From: Periplaneta americana
Taxonomy: Eukaryota; Arthropoda; Insecta; Blattodea; Blattidae
Assembly (NCBI RefSeq): GCF_040183065.1
Contig: NW_027185499.1
Span: 1,612,001 to 1,676,000, forward strand
Length of the DNA stretch: 64,000 nt
Direction: 5' to 3'
Positions 44,159 to 53,664 of the stretch are shown here, piece by piece (within the stretch, counting starts at the first letter, position 1; each line of letters opens with the position of its first letter). A program made the translations under genes and the position numbers. The notes beneath the pieces were generated by a model that had not been told where the DNA came from, did not search any database, and saw only the letters and a program-made list of their open reading frames with translations.

Positions 44159-45230
44159 CGAGGGCTATTCATAAAGTAACCGTTTATTTCTTACAAACCT
44201 GTGAATGACGTTACAGAATTGGGTTACAATACGTTTGAAATTGTACACTCTAATTTATTTTTCCACACAGTTCCCAGTCACATTGAGACACTTGTCATAG
44301 CGTTTGACGAGCTTTGAAATTCTGCAATCGTAGAATTCGGCCAACTTACGACGCTGGTTTTCAACTCTTCGTCATCGTCAAAGCACTTCGAGCCAAGCCA
44401 CGTCTTCATATGCATGAAGAGATGGTAATCGCTAGGCACCAAATCTGGGCTATAGGGAGGATGATCCAATACTTCCCAGTTGAACTCTTGCAGTTTGGTC
44501 GCATTACGACGCACTGTATGCAGCCGGGCGTTGCCATGCAGGAAAATCACCCCAGAGCTCAACATGCCACGACGTTTGTTTTGAATGGCCCTTTTCAAGT
44601 TTGTTAGTGTGTTACAGTAACACTCAGCGTTAATTGTGGCATTCCTCTCCAAGAACTCCACTAGCAAAATTCCTTTTCTGAACCAGAACACAGTTGCCAT
44701 AGGTTTCCTCGTGGAAAGTGTTTGACGACACTTTGTGGGTTTTTTCGGGGAGTGAGTATGGTCCCACTGCATTGATTGAAGCTTTGTTTCTGCATTCACA
44801 TACGCACCCAAGTCTCATCTCCTGTCACAATCTGATCGAGAAAAGCATCGCCTTCTCTTTTGTAACGCTCAAGAAAGGACAGTGCTGCTCCCATTCGCTG
44901 AGCCTTTTGTTCCTCAGAAAGAAGTTTAGGCACTTATCTGGCAGAAAGTTTCCAGTAGCCCAAATCTTTGGTAATCATTTTGTACAGAAGAGTACGACTA
45001 AACTGTGGAAAATCCCCACTCAGCTCTGACATGGGAAATCTGCGGTTTGCTCTAACCTTTTCGTCAACCAAACGAATCAGATCTGCATTCACGATACTCG
45101 GTCGACCACTTCTCTCTTCATCATGGACATTGGTTTGCCCATTTTTGAACATACAGCACCATCCAATTTTTAACAGTCTCCCGACTTCCGCATTTCTCTT
45201 CTCTTTGAGCCTTTTTCTACCTTATTTTTA
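44159..45230 (-). pseudogene. second mariner transposase, decayed
   Basis: The left terminal repeat CGAGGGCTATTCATAAAGTA starts at 44159 after TA. Minus-strand gene: CMFKNGQTNVHDEERSGRPS, LVDEKVRANRRFPMSELS, a TAA at 44934-44936 within SAR-VPKLL, then FLDQIVTGDETW (first Asp). A one-base loss near 44815 leads into the 177-codon frame with QWDHTHSPKK, IFLHGNARLHT (second Asp changed to Gly) and HPPYSPDLVPSDYHLF (third Asp). No right terminal repeat is seen, so the 5' end is missing as in the 38-kb mariner. Different subfamily from that one. The palindromic insertion ends five bases outside the element. Confidence 0.88.
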
Positions 45231-45394
45231 CATAATGTAAAAATTAATTGAAACATTTAATTTTCACATAGTTGAAGGTGATTTATATGATGGATTCTGT
45301 TGTTCCAGAGATGGACTGAAATGTGCAGCTAAGCTTATACAAAGAGTGTTTTCTTTTATGAACAGTAAGTGAACATATATATACATACATTCAT

Positions 45395-45640
45395 ATATGA
45401 GGTCTCACCAACCTCATTAAATAATCGAGACTACTATTTTTTGTTAGTAGTCAACATGTAGATACCTATTAATTTTGAGAAAAATTCGTTCTAGCACCGG
45501 GAATCGAACCCAGGACCTCTCAACTCTGCGTGCTGAGCGCTCTTTCCAACTGAGCTATGCCGTGACACAATCCATGGTGCCAGCCAAACTCTCCTCATTA
45601 TATCATCAATGGCCTGCTACCTGCATTTTAGACATACACT
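45395..45640 (-). mobile_element. tRNA-headed SINE-2
   Basis: Minus strand: TAGCTCAGTTGGAAAGAGCG (A box) and GGGTTCGATTCCCGG (B box, 45503-45517) with tRNA-like spacing, a variable part TCAGCACGCAGAGTTGAGAG, then the 3' part CGAATTTTTCTCAAAATTAA. The first nine tRNA pairs cannot be closed, so it is a SINE head rather than a tRNA gene. A related fragment is at 39606. TATGAGGTCTC-type modules flank it at 45399 and 45736. Confidence 0.75.
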
Positions 45641-45759
45641 GGTAAGTCATATATGCAGGAGCACATATTTAAATGACTTTATGGCCAATTTTAACAAGCT
45701 TGTTAACATTGATATACCTATACTCACATATGAAGTCTCGCAATCCTCAGATGTCCGAA

Positions 45760-46109
45760 AAAGGAGCGCGACACTTTAATCAAATCAGAACTGCAAATCA
45801 CAGTCAACTTCAATTACTCATGTAGGAAATTTTTACAATTTGTTTGAAACTATTACGCTAGGTAAAATATCTCAAAATACTTTAATTTAAGCCTAACTGC
45901 CAAAATGTAGAATAAAATTGTTTTTAGTGCCGCTAACTGAATTGAATAATTTTTCAATTTTTTAGGTGAAATATTGTAGACCACTTAGTCTCCCATATTT
46001 TCTTCAAAAACAGTTGGCAACCATAGCACCAATACTATTTCTACCCAAGTCTTCAACAGAAATCAGAGTGAAAATTCCATGTGCTTGTGTAATGCTCATA
46101 CATGTTTTC
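45760..46109. other. no gene recognised
   Basis: The plus frame 45966-46151 is antisense to the PIF/Harbinger remnant and has no motif of its own. Confidence 0.35.
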
Positions 46110-46330
46110 CATCTATTAGGAATATTCACAATTTGTCGCATCTTCAAATAATTCTTTCGACATTCTGTAATATTCTGTGAATTTATCTGGATGCTGTGCT
46201 AACTCTACCAATAAAACATTACAAGCACCACGATTTTCAACCAATGAATCCAAAACCTACACCTTTATCTTCGCATTCTTATTATTGCCTATAGCAGGAG
46301 ATCATCATCTGATGACTCCATACTGAACGA
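46110..46330 (-). pseudogene. PIF/Harbinger transposase, N-terminal fragment
   Basis: Minus strand from about 46323: MESSDDDLLL, a stop, then AII.RMRR and FWIHWL, then after a frameshift ENRGACNVLLVELAQHPDKF and TEYYRMSKELFED. This is the acidic start, basic patch with (Y/F)W(V/I)HPL, and L..EL..dp.kF..yfRMs...F motif of PIF/Harbinger nucleases. The catalytic domain does not follow. TGAT/GTGTCACG-rich DNA upstream may be element end, not resolved. Confidence 0.5.
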
Positions 46331-46572
46331 CTCATTACATCAAATAACATGGCGTTATGTGTCACGCTCCATGTGCCATGCATCATGTTTCTTGCATCAC
46401 CCGATGTGTAACGTGCCTAATCGATTTTATTCAAGTTGCGCACCCAAATTATAAAGTACAGCCCACATAGGAATGCAGCAGGTTTACAGCATGAGCTTCA
46501 TCTGGTTGTAGTGTAATGTTTACTTTTCAGAATGTTACATATTTTCAAATACGAATGTTGTACTTATATTGT

Positions 46573-47010
46573 ACAGGTGATATATTGTTGTTGGTCCAGT
46601 GTCTAGGCACTTGACAATAAGTCAATCGCTGTCTTGCACTCCAATATTTTTCTATGATGTTATCTTGTTCTAGCAATGCTTTGCATCCCTGGACATGTTT
46701 CACGTTCATTTCTTCATTTGCATCACACAATACACGGGCTGAAGTATAAGAAATTCCTATCCTGTGCAGGTGGCTTGTCAAACAATCGTGACATGACTTG
46801 TTATCAACCTGATTTATGAGGCCCTTGAGGGATTATCTTGGGGTTAACCATTCAAAATTTCCTGGTAGTATCATTTGCTCCATCCAAATTTTATTGTTTT
46901 GGGCAGATCTGAATTTACTTCTGATTAGTTGTTTTACAGAATAATTGTTATTGAATTGTTGTAAAATTTCAGTTTTCTTTTTAGCCAAAAGTCTACTGTT
47001 TCATTTCTTT
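46573..47010 (-). pseudogene. 3' end of a LINE related to LINE-A
   Basis: The minus-strand frame (46781-46545) TSHLHRIGISYTSARVLCDA, NEEMNVKHV, CKALLEQDNIIEKYWSARQR is clearly homologous to LINE-A's HDCLAKHLHRIGIYQSPNCP ... DNIFEKYWSARG but diverged, so it is a sister family. The 3' end GTGATATATTGTTGTTGG is at about 46573. The upstream part (to about 47010) matches the linker only loosely. Confidence 0.7.
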
Positions 47011-47189
47011 CATGTCACAATGGGAAGGAAACAACTATTTTTTTTCTGTAGTTTAGTTAGATAACGCATCTTTTTTAAATCTTGTAGGCTATTTTAGCCT
47101 TTTTCGTGATCTGTTGTAAGATTATAGTCTGTATGGCTGCCCTTCAATCTGATAATTAGAATTTATTTACTCTTTCTTACTTACTTACT

Positions 47190-47670
47190 GGCTTTTAAGG
47201 AACCTGGAGGTTCATTGCCACCCTCACATAAGCCCGCCATTGGTCCCTATCCTGAGCAAGATTAATCCAGTCTCTATCATCATATCCCACCTCCCTCAAA
47301 TCCATTTTAATATTATCTTCCCATATATGTCTCGGCCTACCCAAAGGTCTTTTTCCCTCCGGTCTCCCAACTAACACTCTATATGCATTTCTGATTCGCC
47401 CATATGTGATACATGCCCTGCCCATCTCAAACGTCTGGATTTAATGTTGCTGATTATGTCAGGTGAAGAATACAATGCGTGCAGCTCTGCGTTGTGTAAC
47501 TTTCTCCATTCTCCTGTAACTTCATCCCTCTTCACCCCAAATATTTTCCTAAGAACCTTATTCTCAAACACCCTTAATCTGTGTTCCTCTCTCAAAATGA
47601 GAGTCCAAGTTTCACAGCCATACAGAACAACCGGTAATATAACTCTTCATAAATTCTAACTTTCAGATTT
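47190..47670 (-). pseudogene. LINE-D 3' end with GTAA tail
   Basis: Minus-strand frames: LREEHRLRVFENKVLRKIFG, VTGEWRKLHNAELHALYSSP, NIKSRRLRWAGHVSHMGES, then, after a frameshift near 47400, RNAYRVLVGRPEGKRPLGRP, HIWEDNIKMDLREVGYDDRD and WRAYVRVAMNL. These are the post-RT domain and C-terminus of an RTE-like LINE. The tail is (TTAC)n on the plus strand (47172-47191), i.e. GTAA repeats. It gives the clearest reading of the family. Confidence 0.85.
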
Positions 47671-47828
47671 TTTGACAGCATACTATATGACAAAAGCTTC
47701 TCAACCGAATATATTAACAGGCATTTCCCATATTTATTCTGCGTTTAATTTCCTCCCCAGTGTCATTTATATTTGTTACTGTATTTATTTAATCTATATA
47801 AGAGATTTTGCAAACATATATGTAAATA

Positions 47829-48043
47829 GACAGAAATCCATATAGAGTGTTAGTTGTGAGACCAGAGGGAAAAAACCTTTGGTGAGGCCGAGACATAGAT
47901 GGGGGGATAACATTAAAATGGATTTGAAGGAGGTGAGATATGATGGTAGAGACTGGATTAATCTTGCTCAGGATAGAGATTGATGGCATGCTTATGTGAG
48001 GGCGGCAATGAACCTCCAGGTTCTCTAAAAGCCATTTGTAAGT
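47829..48043 (+). pseudogene. LINE-D 3' end, short copy
   Basis: The plus strand repeats the last about 210 bases of LINE-D (GGGGATAACATTAAAATGGA, GATATGATGGTAGAGACTGG, GGCAATGAACCTCCAGGTTC) with indels, and ends AAGCCATTTGTAAGTAA. 5'-truncated. Confidence 0.8.
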
Positions 48044-48059
48044 AATATGTAAATAGCAG

Positions 48060-48500
48060 TAACTTAAAAATTTGTTGTATATTCTCTGACAGAATAGTAA
48101 AATGAAAAGGCAGGACATATTCATCCCAGTTTCTGCACCTTTGAATATGATATAAGAGATTCATCCGTATAAATTTGTCAACACTCCATACGTGTGTATC
48201 TTGTCTCAATTGTTTCTATAGCCATAATCTTCAAACCTAGTTTATCTGAAGCCTACGTATAATATTTGTTTGTAGTTTATAGACATTATTTCAATAGTTT
48301 CTTTAAAGCTGTGATGATATGTACTGAAAACTCACTTTACAACATTTTTTGGTGTGTTAAAATTGCATTAATATTACTGCCAGGATACAAACGAACGTAT
48401 TTTTCATACTTGTTAAGTGTTTCGGAACCCTACATAAGAAGTTGAATGTCTTAAGAAGTATGTGATGAAATAAAATGGTGAAGTGTTTGGCAGCGAAAAT
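48060..48500. other. no gene recognised
   Basis: AT-rich DNA between LINE-D and the Penelope-type insertion. ATATATTTTTCTTGTT at 48501-48516 is the left target duplication of the latter. Confidence 0.4.
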
Positions 48501-48570
48501 ATATATTTTTCTTGTTGAAACAGAGCTTCCGGGCTAAGATGCCGTGGTCTACTGGTGCTGACGTTACCAG

Positions 48571-48604
48571 ACGTTTCGTCTACTTCTACGGCAGACATCT
48601 TCAG
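48571..48604 (-). ncRNA. hammerhead-like motif, left arm
   Basis: Exact inverted copy of the 49642-49675 motif in the other arm of the palindrome, so the boxes and the GTCT/AGAC stem are unchanged. Confidence 0.5.
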
Positions 48605-49197
48605 TGGTTAGGTATCCTCGGTCGAAGTCTTCTGCTCGGGATACCTGTAGCAACTGATGACATGACTGGTTGCTCGTCCTTATTTATAGCGCCGAGACTT
48701 GGTGTTCCGTTGTTGCGGAGGTCCGCGTCCGTCAGATCGTGACCTTGGACTGGCCGTGGCGTTGATTGGTCGCGGCGGCTCGCACCTGCTCGGTCCCGGT
48801 GGCCTTGGGCTGGTCGTGGCGCACAGTTGTTGCGGCGGTCCGCGCTCGCTAGAGTGCGGTGGCCTTGGGCTGGTTGTTGTGTTCCAATATCGTGGCGGAC
48901 AGCACTTGCAGGATTTCGGTTTCCATCCGTCGTACCGTCGCTGTGCACAGGTTTTGTACGAGTCCGTTTCAGGACAGGATGCCAGCAGTTGTTAAGTTTC
49001 AGACCCTCTTCTTTACGGTTGAAATTGTTTGGATGTTTATGGATTTCAATCGCTTCCCTGAATAGGCGGGGGAAGTAATTGGACGTGTTACTGAGGATGT
49101 CTGTTTCTCGGAACTGTATGTCGTGCCTCCCATCCTGAAACGCATGTTCCGCCACTGCAGATTTATCCAGCTGTCCCAATCTGCAGTTCCGTTCGTT
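48601..49197 (-). pseudogene. Penelope-like C-terminal GIY-YIG-associated region, left arm
   Basis: Minus strand from the spacer: RNCRLGQLDKSAVAEHAF (the conserved E.HA helix after GIY-YIG), IQFRETDILSNTSNYFPRLF, REAIEIHKHPNNFNRKEEGL and LNNCWHPVLKR. This order (K.A.AEH....H.I.F....IL.....Y..R...EA..I..HP.N.N......L...W.P.L) is typical of the end of Penelope-like proteins. The frame continues into three 20-residue repeats (AQGH...RR....PRP) to a stop at 48601. The frame also stays open upstream across the palindrome centre to 49419, but that part is antisense of the other arm and not a real N-terminus. Confidence 0.8.
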
Positions 49198-49344
49198 GAA
49201 ATCCATAAACATCCAAACAATTTCAACCGTAAAGAAGAGGGTCTGAAACTTAACAACTGCTGGCATCCTGTCCTGAAACGGACTCGTACAAAAACCTGTG
49301 CACAGCGACGGTACGACGGATGGAAACCGAAATCCTGCGAGTGC

Positions 49345-49550
49345 TGTCCGCCACGATATTGGAACACAACAACCAGCCCAAGGCCACCGCACTCTAGCGA
49401 GCGCGGACCGCCGCAACAACTGTGCGCCACGACCAGCCCAAGGCCACCGGGACCGAGCAGGTGCGAGCCGCCGCGACCAATCAACGCCACGGCCAGTCCA
49501 AGGTCACGATCTGACGGGCGCGGACCGCCGCGACAACGGAACACCAAGTC
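49345..49550. repeat. 60-bp GC-rich minisatellite, about 3.5 units (also inverted at 48697-48900)
   Basis: Units end CCAGCCCAAGGCCAC, CCAGCCCAAGGCCAC and CCAGTCCAAGGTCAC at 60-base spacing and encode a repeated ..GHR....RR....PRP peptide. The reverse complement is present in the left arm. Confidence 0.8.
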
Positions 49551-49557
49551 TCAGCGC

Positions 49558-49565
49558 TATAAATA
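49558..49565 (+). promoter_or_regulatory. TATA-like box in Penelope terminal repeat (right arm)
   Basis: TATAAATA directly after the GC-rich repeats and about 75 bases before the ribozyme-like motif. The same box lies in the left arm on the minus strand at 48681-48688. Penelope terminal repeats are known to hold the promoter; assignment here is by position and sequence only. Confidence 0.4.
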
Positions 49566-49641
49566 AGGACGAGCAACCAGTCATGTCATCAGTTGCTACA
49601 GGTATCCCGAGCAGAAGACTTCGACCGAGGATACCTAACCA

Positions 49642-49675
49642 CTGAAGATGTCTGCCGTAGAAGTAGACGAAACGT
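49642..49675 (+). ncRNA. hammerhead-like motif, right arm
   Basis: CTGAAGAT-GTCT-gccgtagaagt-AGAC-GAAACGTC: conserved CTGAAGA and GAAAC boxes joined by a 4-bp stem. The hammerhead core is CUGANGA plus GAAA joined by helix II starting with a G-C pair; here one extra T stands between the first box and that G-C pair. The mirror copy is at 48604-48571 (minus). Penelope-like terminal repeats are known hosts of hammerhead ribozymes. Confidence 0.5.
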
Positions 49676-49789
49676 CTGGTAACGTCAGCACCAGTAGACC
49701 ACGGCATCTTAGCCCGGAAGCTCTGTTTCAACTAGACACCGGCCGTGAAAGCCTGCATGCTAAGATATATTTTTCTTGTTTTGTTTTTT

Positions 49790-50325
49790 CCTCCCAATGT
49801 ATAAAGACCATTATTTCGATACCAGTATGTAGATAATTCATATTTCATATGATATGCAAATACTTTCGTTCCTTCACAGTTTATGACATTGTCACACAGA
49901 ATATATGATGTTTCTTTCAAATAATTCACAATTTAATGCACATTAATTTTATCATCCACTGTTTTATATTAAACTTTTCATAGCCGATTTTGGGAAAGCT
50001 ATTGATTGAATTCCCAATATGCTCAGTCAGTTTAAGAGAGCAGTGTATTATGATAATAGATGTTTGAAAGAATTTTAGTTTTGTCCTTTAAAGAGAAAAT
50101 TTGGCACGAACAAATGTAACTTTCTTTCCTCAAAATACAAGGAGAAAATGGGGAATACAGGAACAAAGAAAATACGAGACGATCAAGGTGAAGACAGATG
50201 GACGGGCAGGCAGGCAGATAGATTAATTTTTTCCATAATATTCTTACAGTTGCTTTATAGCATAGAATGTAGCCTAACATATCCAATTCTTACGTTTAAC
50301 ATATAAAAATGCAAATACGAAATAT
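49790..50325. other. no gene recognised
   Basis: AT-rich, with no supportable frames. A GGACGGGCAGGCAGGCAGATAG-like short repeat occurs at about 50201-50222. Confidence 0.4.
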
Positions 50326-50515
50326 ATGTTGTTGTTTTCTAATGCCATGCGTTTGACAATAAAGTCATTTGACCTCTTGCACTCCAATATTTTTCAAAGA
50401 TATTATCATGGCCAGCCACTGAAGCCCATATATGGAGGTGTTCCGAATCAATTTCTTGGTTTGAATTGCACAATGGGCAGTTAGGGGACTGATATATTCC
50501 AATTCTATGCAGGAT
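50326..50515 (-). mobile_element. LINE-A 3' end, about 190 bp, with short target duplication
   Basis: It matches the last about 185 bases of LINE-A (GACAATAAAGTCATTTGACC, CTTGCACTCCAATATTTTTC, CACAATGGGCAGTTAGGGGA). GAAATATAT stands on both sides (about 50316-50324 and 50518-50526). Severe 5' truncation, as is usual for target-primed LINE insertions. Confidence 0.8.
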
Positions 50516-52274
50516 ATGAAATATATACAGAATTAATACCGGTAGGCCTACCTTAATAACAATAACATATTATACAATGCAATATGTTTACCATTTAATA
50601 GTACTAAAATATTTACACAGTACAGTGAAACGTCAAGAATTCATCTACAGAATAAAAAGTGTGAGATATTAAGTAATTTTTTAGTTTTACCTTAAATAAT
50701 GCAGGGTTTTGGTTATGATTCTTATGGCCAGTTTCTCCAAGTAATGTTTAATTTGGCTTAACAAATGTTAAATTAACAGCTGGTTTATTTTAAACGTTTT
50801 GTTAAGATGTTTTTCATTTTTCCAACATAATTTTGTTTAAAATAACCAACACTTAACTTTAACTGTTGTTAATACTATTCTAACTACTCAACAGCAGTTG
50901 GTAATGATTTTGCATATATAAGACAACTTCTTATTGGCTGCTATTATTATTTAAATTCTGTACTTTAGAGTAAGTCATGATACATGTGTAAAATCGTAAC
51001 CTGTTACAGTAGCCATGATTCATACAGTACAGAGAGTTGATAAATGAAAGTTGCATTGACTACTATTGAATAATAATAATTATTATAAGTATGGTTATAT
51101 TTTATAATGCTAAATATGAATTTCTGTTTAGAAAAATCTCAGCATTATGACCACCAGGTGACAATAATTACACGAATGTGTGTAGTCAACTGTACACAAA
51201 ACCCCGAGGAGAATTCCGTATGATATAAAATTCTCTAATTCAGGTCCATGTATAAATTATATGTAATTTCGTCCTAAAGAAGCAATTGCTGCTGAAACAT
51301 TTTATTATTTACTCACTGTGTATTTTGAAGTACTATTGACATCGGCTATAGTTGAAGAGCCAGTAACATAGAATCTAGAGTTAATAGTAGCTGGTGAATT
51401 GGAACAAGTGGCCTATTTCTGTTTGTAGGATATTCAGATCTGACTTCAATTTCTTGCCACGTTAAGATCGCACATTTCCTCAATATTAAATGGATAATAG
51501 CTCAGCATCGAAATAAGCGTCAGTATGATAATCAGTTGACTTATAAAGATTATCTTCCCTATATTAATATTCCAAAATATCTTTTAAATTATATATTACC
51601 AGTCTTATGGCCGGTTTCACAAAGCTTCATTAAGGTTTTAATGATTCATTAATTTATTTACTGGTTCATTAAATCATTTTTATATCTCACCAAGCATCTT
51701 TAGCCTAACGAACCAGTAAAACTATCATTAAATTTAGTGATAGTAATTTCCGTCTTTAAATTTTTAATTATTCATTAGTTGCAATATAAAATGCAGAACG
51801 TTTCGACGCAGAATTGTTATATCTGGAACTGCTCGAAAATTAAGAGTCAAATGGAGATAATATTAACCATTTAAAAACCGATCATTTTGAAAATTTGAAT
51901 GACACAAAAATTCACAAAAGATACCGCGTCACGAAGATCGTGGTACCGGTACTCAAAATTTTAGAAGAAACTGATCATAGGTTAGAATATCATAAAAACA
52001 GCTGAGACAAAGCTGAAACTAGTCAACTAAGTAGCATACAACTGAGTTTTATTTTAAGACATGAAAGTGATTATTATAACTACATACCGGTACCTAAGAA
52101 ATATTAGTAAATTAATACATAATGTGCATTCAAACATAACAAAACTTAATTGGTATATTAACTTTCATTTATTAGAATTTTATTATAGCTAGCGATAAGA
52201 TATGTTTGGACTGACTTTAAAACAGAAGCGAAAGAGCTGGATTCTTGGAATTTATAATCGTTTTCCTTTCCGAT

Positions 52275-52541
52275 GGAAATTTTATTTTCCAGCAGGATAA
52301 TCACCCCGCGCACACTGCCATAAACGTTCAAAGACTGTTCACGGAAAAGCATGAAAAAGAGGAGGATTGACAAATATCGAGACATCCCACCTCAAAATCC
52401 AGATCAGTTCTGGGATCAAGTTCTGGTTACCTGGAAAGATTTCGCTAAGGACCAGAACTATTTCCGAGATCTGGTGGACTCAATGCCCCGAAAATGCCAG
52501 GGAGTGATAGACGCCGATGGCATGTGGATGAAGTATTAGAT
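52275..52541 (+). pseudogene. Tc1-like transposase fragment with internal deletion
   Basis: Plus strand: a FYFPAG(Q)DN-like run, then PRTLP/HTAINVQRLFTEKHEK (the region of the second catalytic Asp, QQDNHPAHT type, frame slightly disturbed). It is followed directly by KRRIDKYRDIPPQNPDQFWD and SMPRKCQGVIDADGMWMKY with a stop at 52537-52539. The normal stretch between, which holds the third acidic residue (SPDLNPIE), is missing, so the fragment has an internal deletion. Confidence 0.65.
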
Positions 52542-52734
52542 CCACATGTGTATTTATTTTATTTTTCTTTAATTTGTTTGCTTATCTTTGTTTTATTTCG
52601 AGAAGAAAATTGATCTCCCAAGAGTTTTTTAAATTCTCCTAGTGGAGCCAGAGTTGCGAAATAATTCGTTCCAGTACACAAAATTAAAAAAATGAAGAAA
52701 GGTAACATGTATAAAAATTAGTTACATTAATAAA

Positions 52735-52830
52735 AAAAAAAAGTTATCGCTGAGAATCGAACACGGGCCCCTGGCATAGCAATCCAACTCGCTACTGACT
52801 ACTCCATCGAGGAGTCATGACGTAAGTAGC
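52735..52830 (-). repeat. tRNA-like (SINE head) segment
   Basis: On the minus strand GGGCCCGTGTTCGATTCTCA resembles a tRNA T-arm/B box, preceded by a CC...GGGGCC region and an anticodon-arm-like part. The acceptor stem cannot be closed. An A-rich run (52732-52742) abuts it. Read as a SINE head, not a tRNA gene. Confidence 0.45.
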
Positions 52831-53227
52831 GCGACGAGGTACATATAGCTACTCGGCTTGAAGTCTAGGGGAAGAGTGCACATATAAACGTACTCGTGAA
52901 AATATTTTAATGTTCAGTACTAGCTAATGTTTCATTTGCACTGATTTACTGAAGCTTGGTGAAACCGGCCCTTACTGTAAACATTCCTCAAAGAGAAACA
53001 TAACATGTTATTTTCACAACTTTTGTCTGAACAGCTGTGGTGTTATTCACCATGTTTAACTGTTTGTTAAATGAGTTAACGGCCTGAAATCCTACATTTA
53101 AAGTTAACAAACGGTTAAGAATCTGTTAGGCCAAACTGGTGTTGAACAAATGGAAAAACTGTATTTAACAAACTGTTGAAGGTTTAACAGTCGTTAAGTG
53201 TTCTAACAATACTTGGACAAACCGGCC

Positions 53228-53534
53228 ATTAATGTCTTCAGGAAGACCATTGAAAATTTTTATTGCCATGTAACGTACTCCCCTTTGATAGCATGATAAA
53301 TTTGATGATGGTGTATGAAAATCATTCTTTCTGCGGGTATTTGTGCTATGTATGGCTGAATTAGTTAGAAAATTTTCTTTATTACATAAGAATAAATTTA
53401 TTAAAGAGTATATGTACTGATTTGTTAAGGTCAGAATCTCTCATTAAAAAAAATGGTCTACACGATTCTCTAGCCTTTGCTCCAATTATTATTCTAATTG
53501 CTAAGGAGACAAGGAGAACAAGTGTGGGTTATTT
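53228..53534. other. possible LINE-C-like remnant, otherwise nothing
   Basis: AT-rich DNA without open frames. TTTTATTGCCATGTAACGTA is suggestive of repeated DNA but I cannot assign it. Confidence 0.3.
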
Positions 53535-53536
53535 AT

Positions 53537-53578
53537 AATAATAATAATAATAATAATAATTATTATTATTATTATTAC
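53537..53578. repeat. AAT/ATT microsatellite, self-complementary
   Basis: A run of AAT units turns into a run of ATT units, so the tract can fold on itself. Confidence 0.9.
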
Positions 53579-53664
53579 TACTTATTTATTTATTCTGGTA
53601 AGGTTAAGGCCATCAGGCCTTCTCTTCCACTCCATCAGGACAGTGACAGTTAATTCCAGAGTTA

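Larger units (their letters stand above)
49198..49645 (+). pseudogene. Penelope-like C-terminal region, right arm
   Basis: Inverted duplicate of the left arm: EIHKHPNNFNRKEEG, NNCWHPVLKRTRTK, then a +1 shift caused by an extra A near 49292, then SDGTTDGNRNPAS, the 20-residue repeats and RRLRPRIPNH to the stop at 49643-49645. It lacks the KSAVAEHAF part, which exists only once in the spacer. So the right arm is a truncated second copy joined head to head. Confidence 0.75.
48517..49764. mobile_element. head-to-head Penelope-like insertion, 1248 bp, 16-bp target duplication
   Basis: ATATATTTTTCTTGTT flanks it at 48501-48516 and 49765-49780. The arms 48517-49047 and 49198-49729 (about 531 bp) are inverted and nearly identical; one visible difference is a one-base A insertion in the right arm near 49292. 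The 150-bp spacer between them is single-copy and codes, on the minus strand, for the part of a GIY-YIG protein just upstream of the arms. After the right arm there is a one-sided tail (49730-49764) with GCCGTGAAAGCCTGC. Each arm contains, outward from the centre, coding end, 60-bp GC-rich repeats, a TATAAATA box and a ribozyme-like motif. GC content is far above the surroundings. Confidence 0.85.
51609..52970. mobile_element. inner GGCCGGTTTCAC-ended DNA element, about 1.36 kb
   Basis: Ends GGCCGGTTTCACAAAGCTTC (51609) and the inverted GGCCGGTTTCACCAAGCTTC (ending 52970), continuing into CA(G/T)TAA. It shares the GGCCGGTTT start with the outer element, so it probably belongs to the same superfamily. 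It contains a Tc1-like fragment (52275-52541) and a tRNA-like segment (52735-52830), which must be later or captured pieces. Confidence 0.65.
50726..53227. mobile_element. outer GGCC-ended DNA element, about 2.5 kb
   Basis: The left end GGCCAGTTTCTCCAAGTAAT (50726) and the right end (reverse complement GGCCGGTTTGTCCAAGTATT, ending 53227) are similar and inverted. About 200 bp inside each end are full of GTTAA/TTAAC words, again inverted. No transposase for this element was recognised. It encloses a second element with related ends. Target duplication not resolved. Confidence 0.55.

Noticed and set aside
43823-44174. Two identical-looking small proteins (MVIFRA...TTQQSKRQPITPRQRGRS)
   Set aside because: They are the two strands of one palindrome and have no independent support.
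45480-45565. Possible tRNA gene on the minus strand
   Set aside because: Box spacing is tRNA-like but the acceptor stem does not close and the 3' part continues into a SINE body found again at 39.6 kb.
49198-49419. Continuous minus frame across the palindrome centre as the N-terminus of a real protein
   Set aside because: Upstream of the spacer this frame reads the other arm in antisense, so the openness is a by-product of the inversion.
48699-49566. Several Gly/Arg- and Pro-rich frames on both strands
   Set aside because: Alternate-frame translations of the GC-rich 60-bp repeats in the Penelope-type palindrome.
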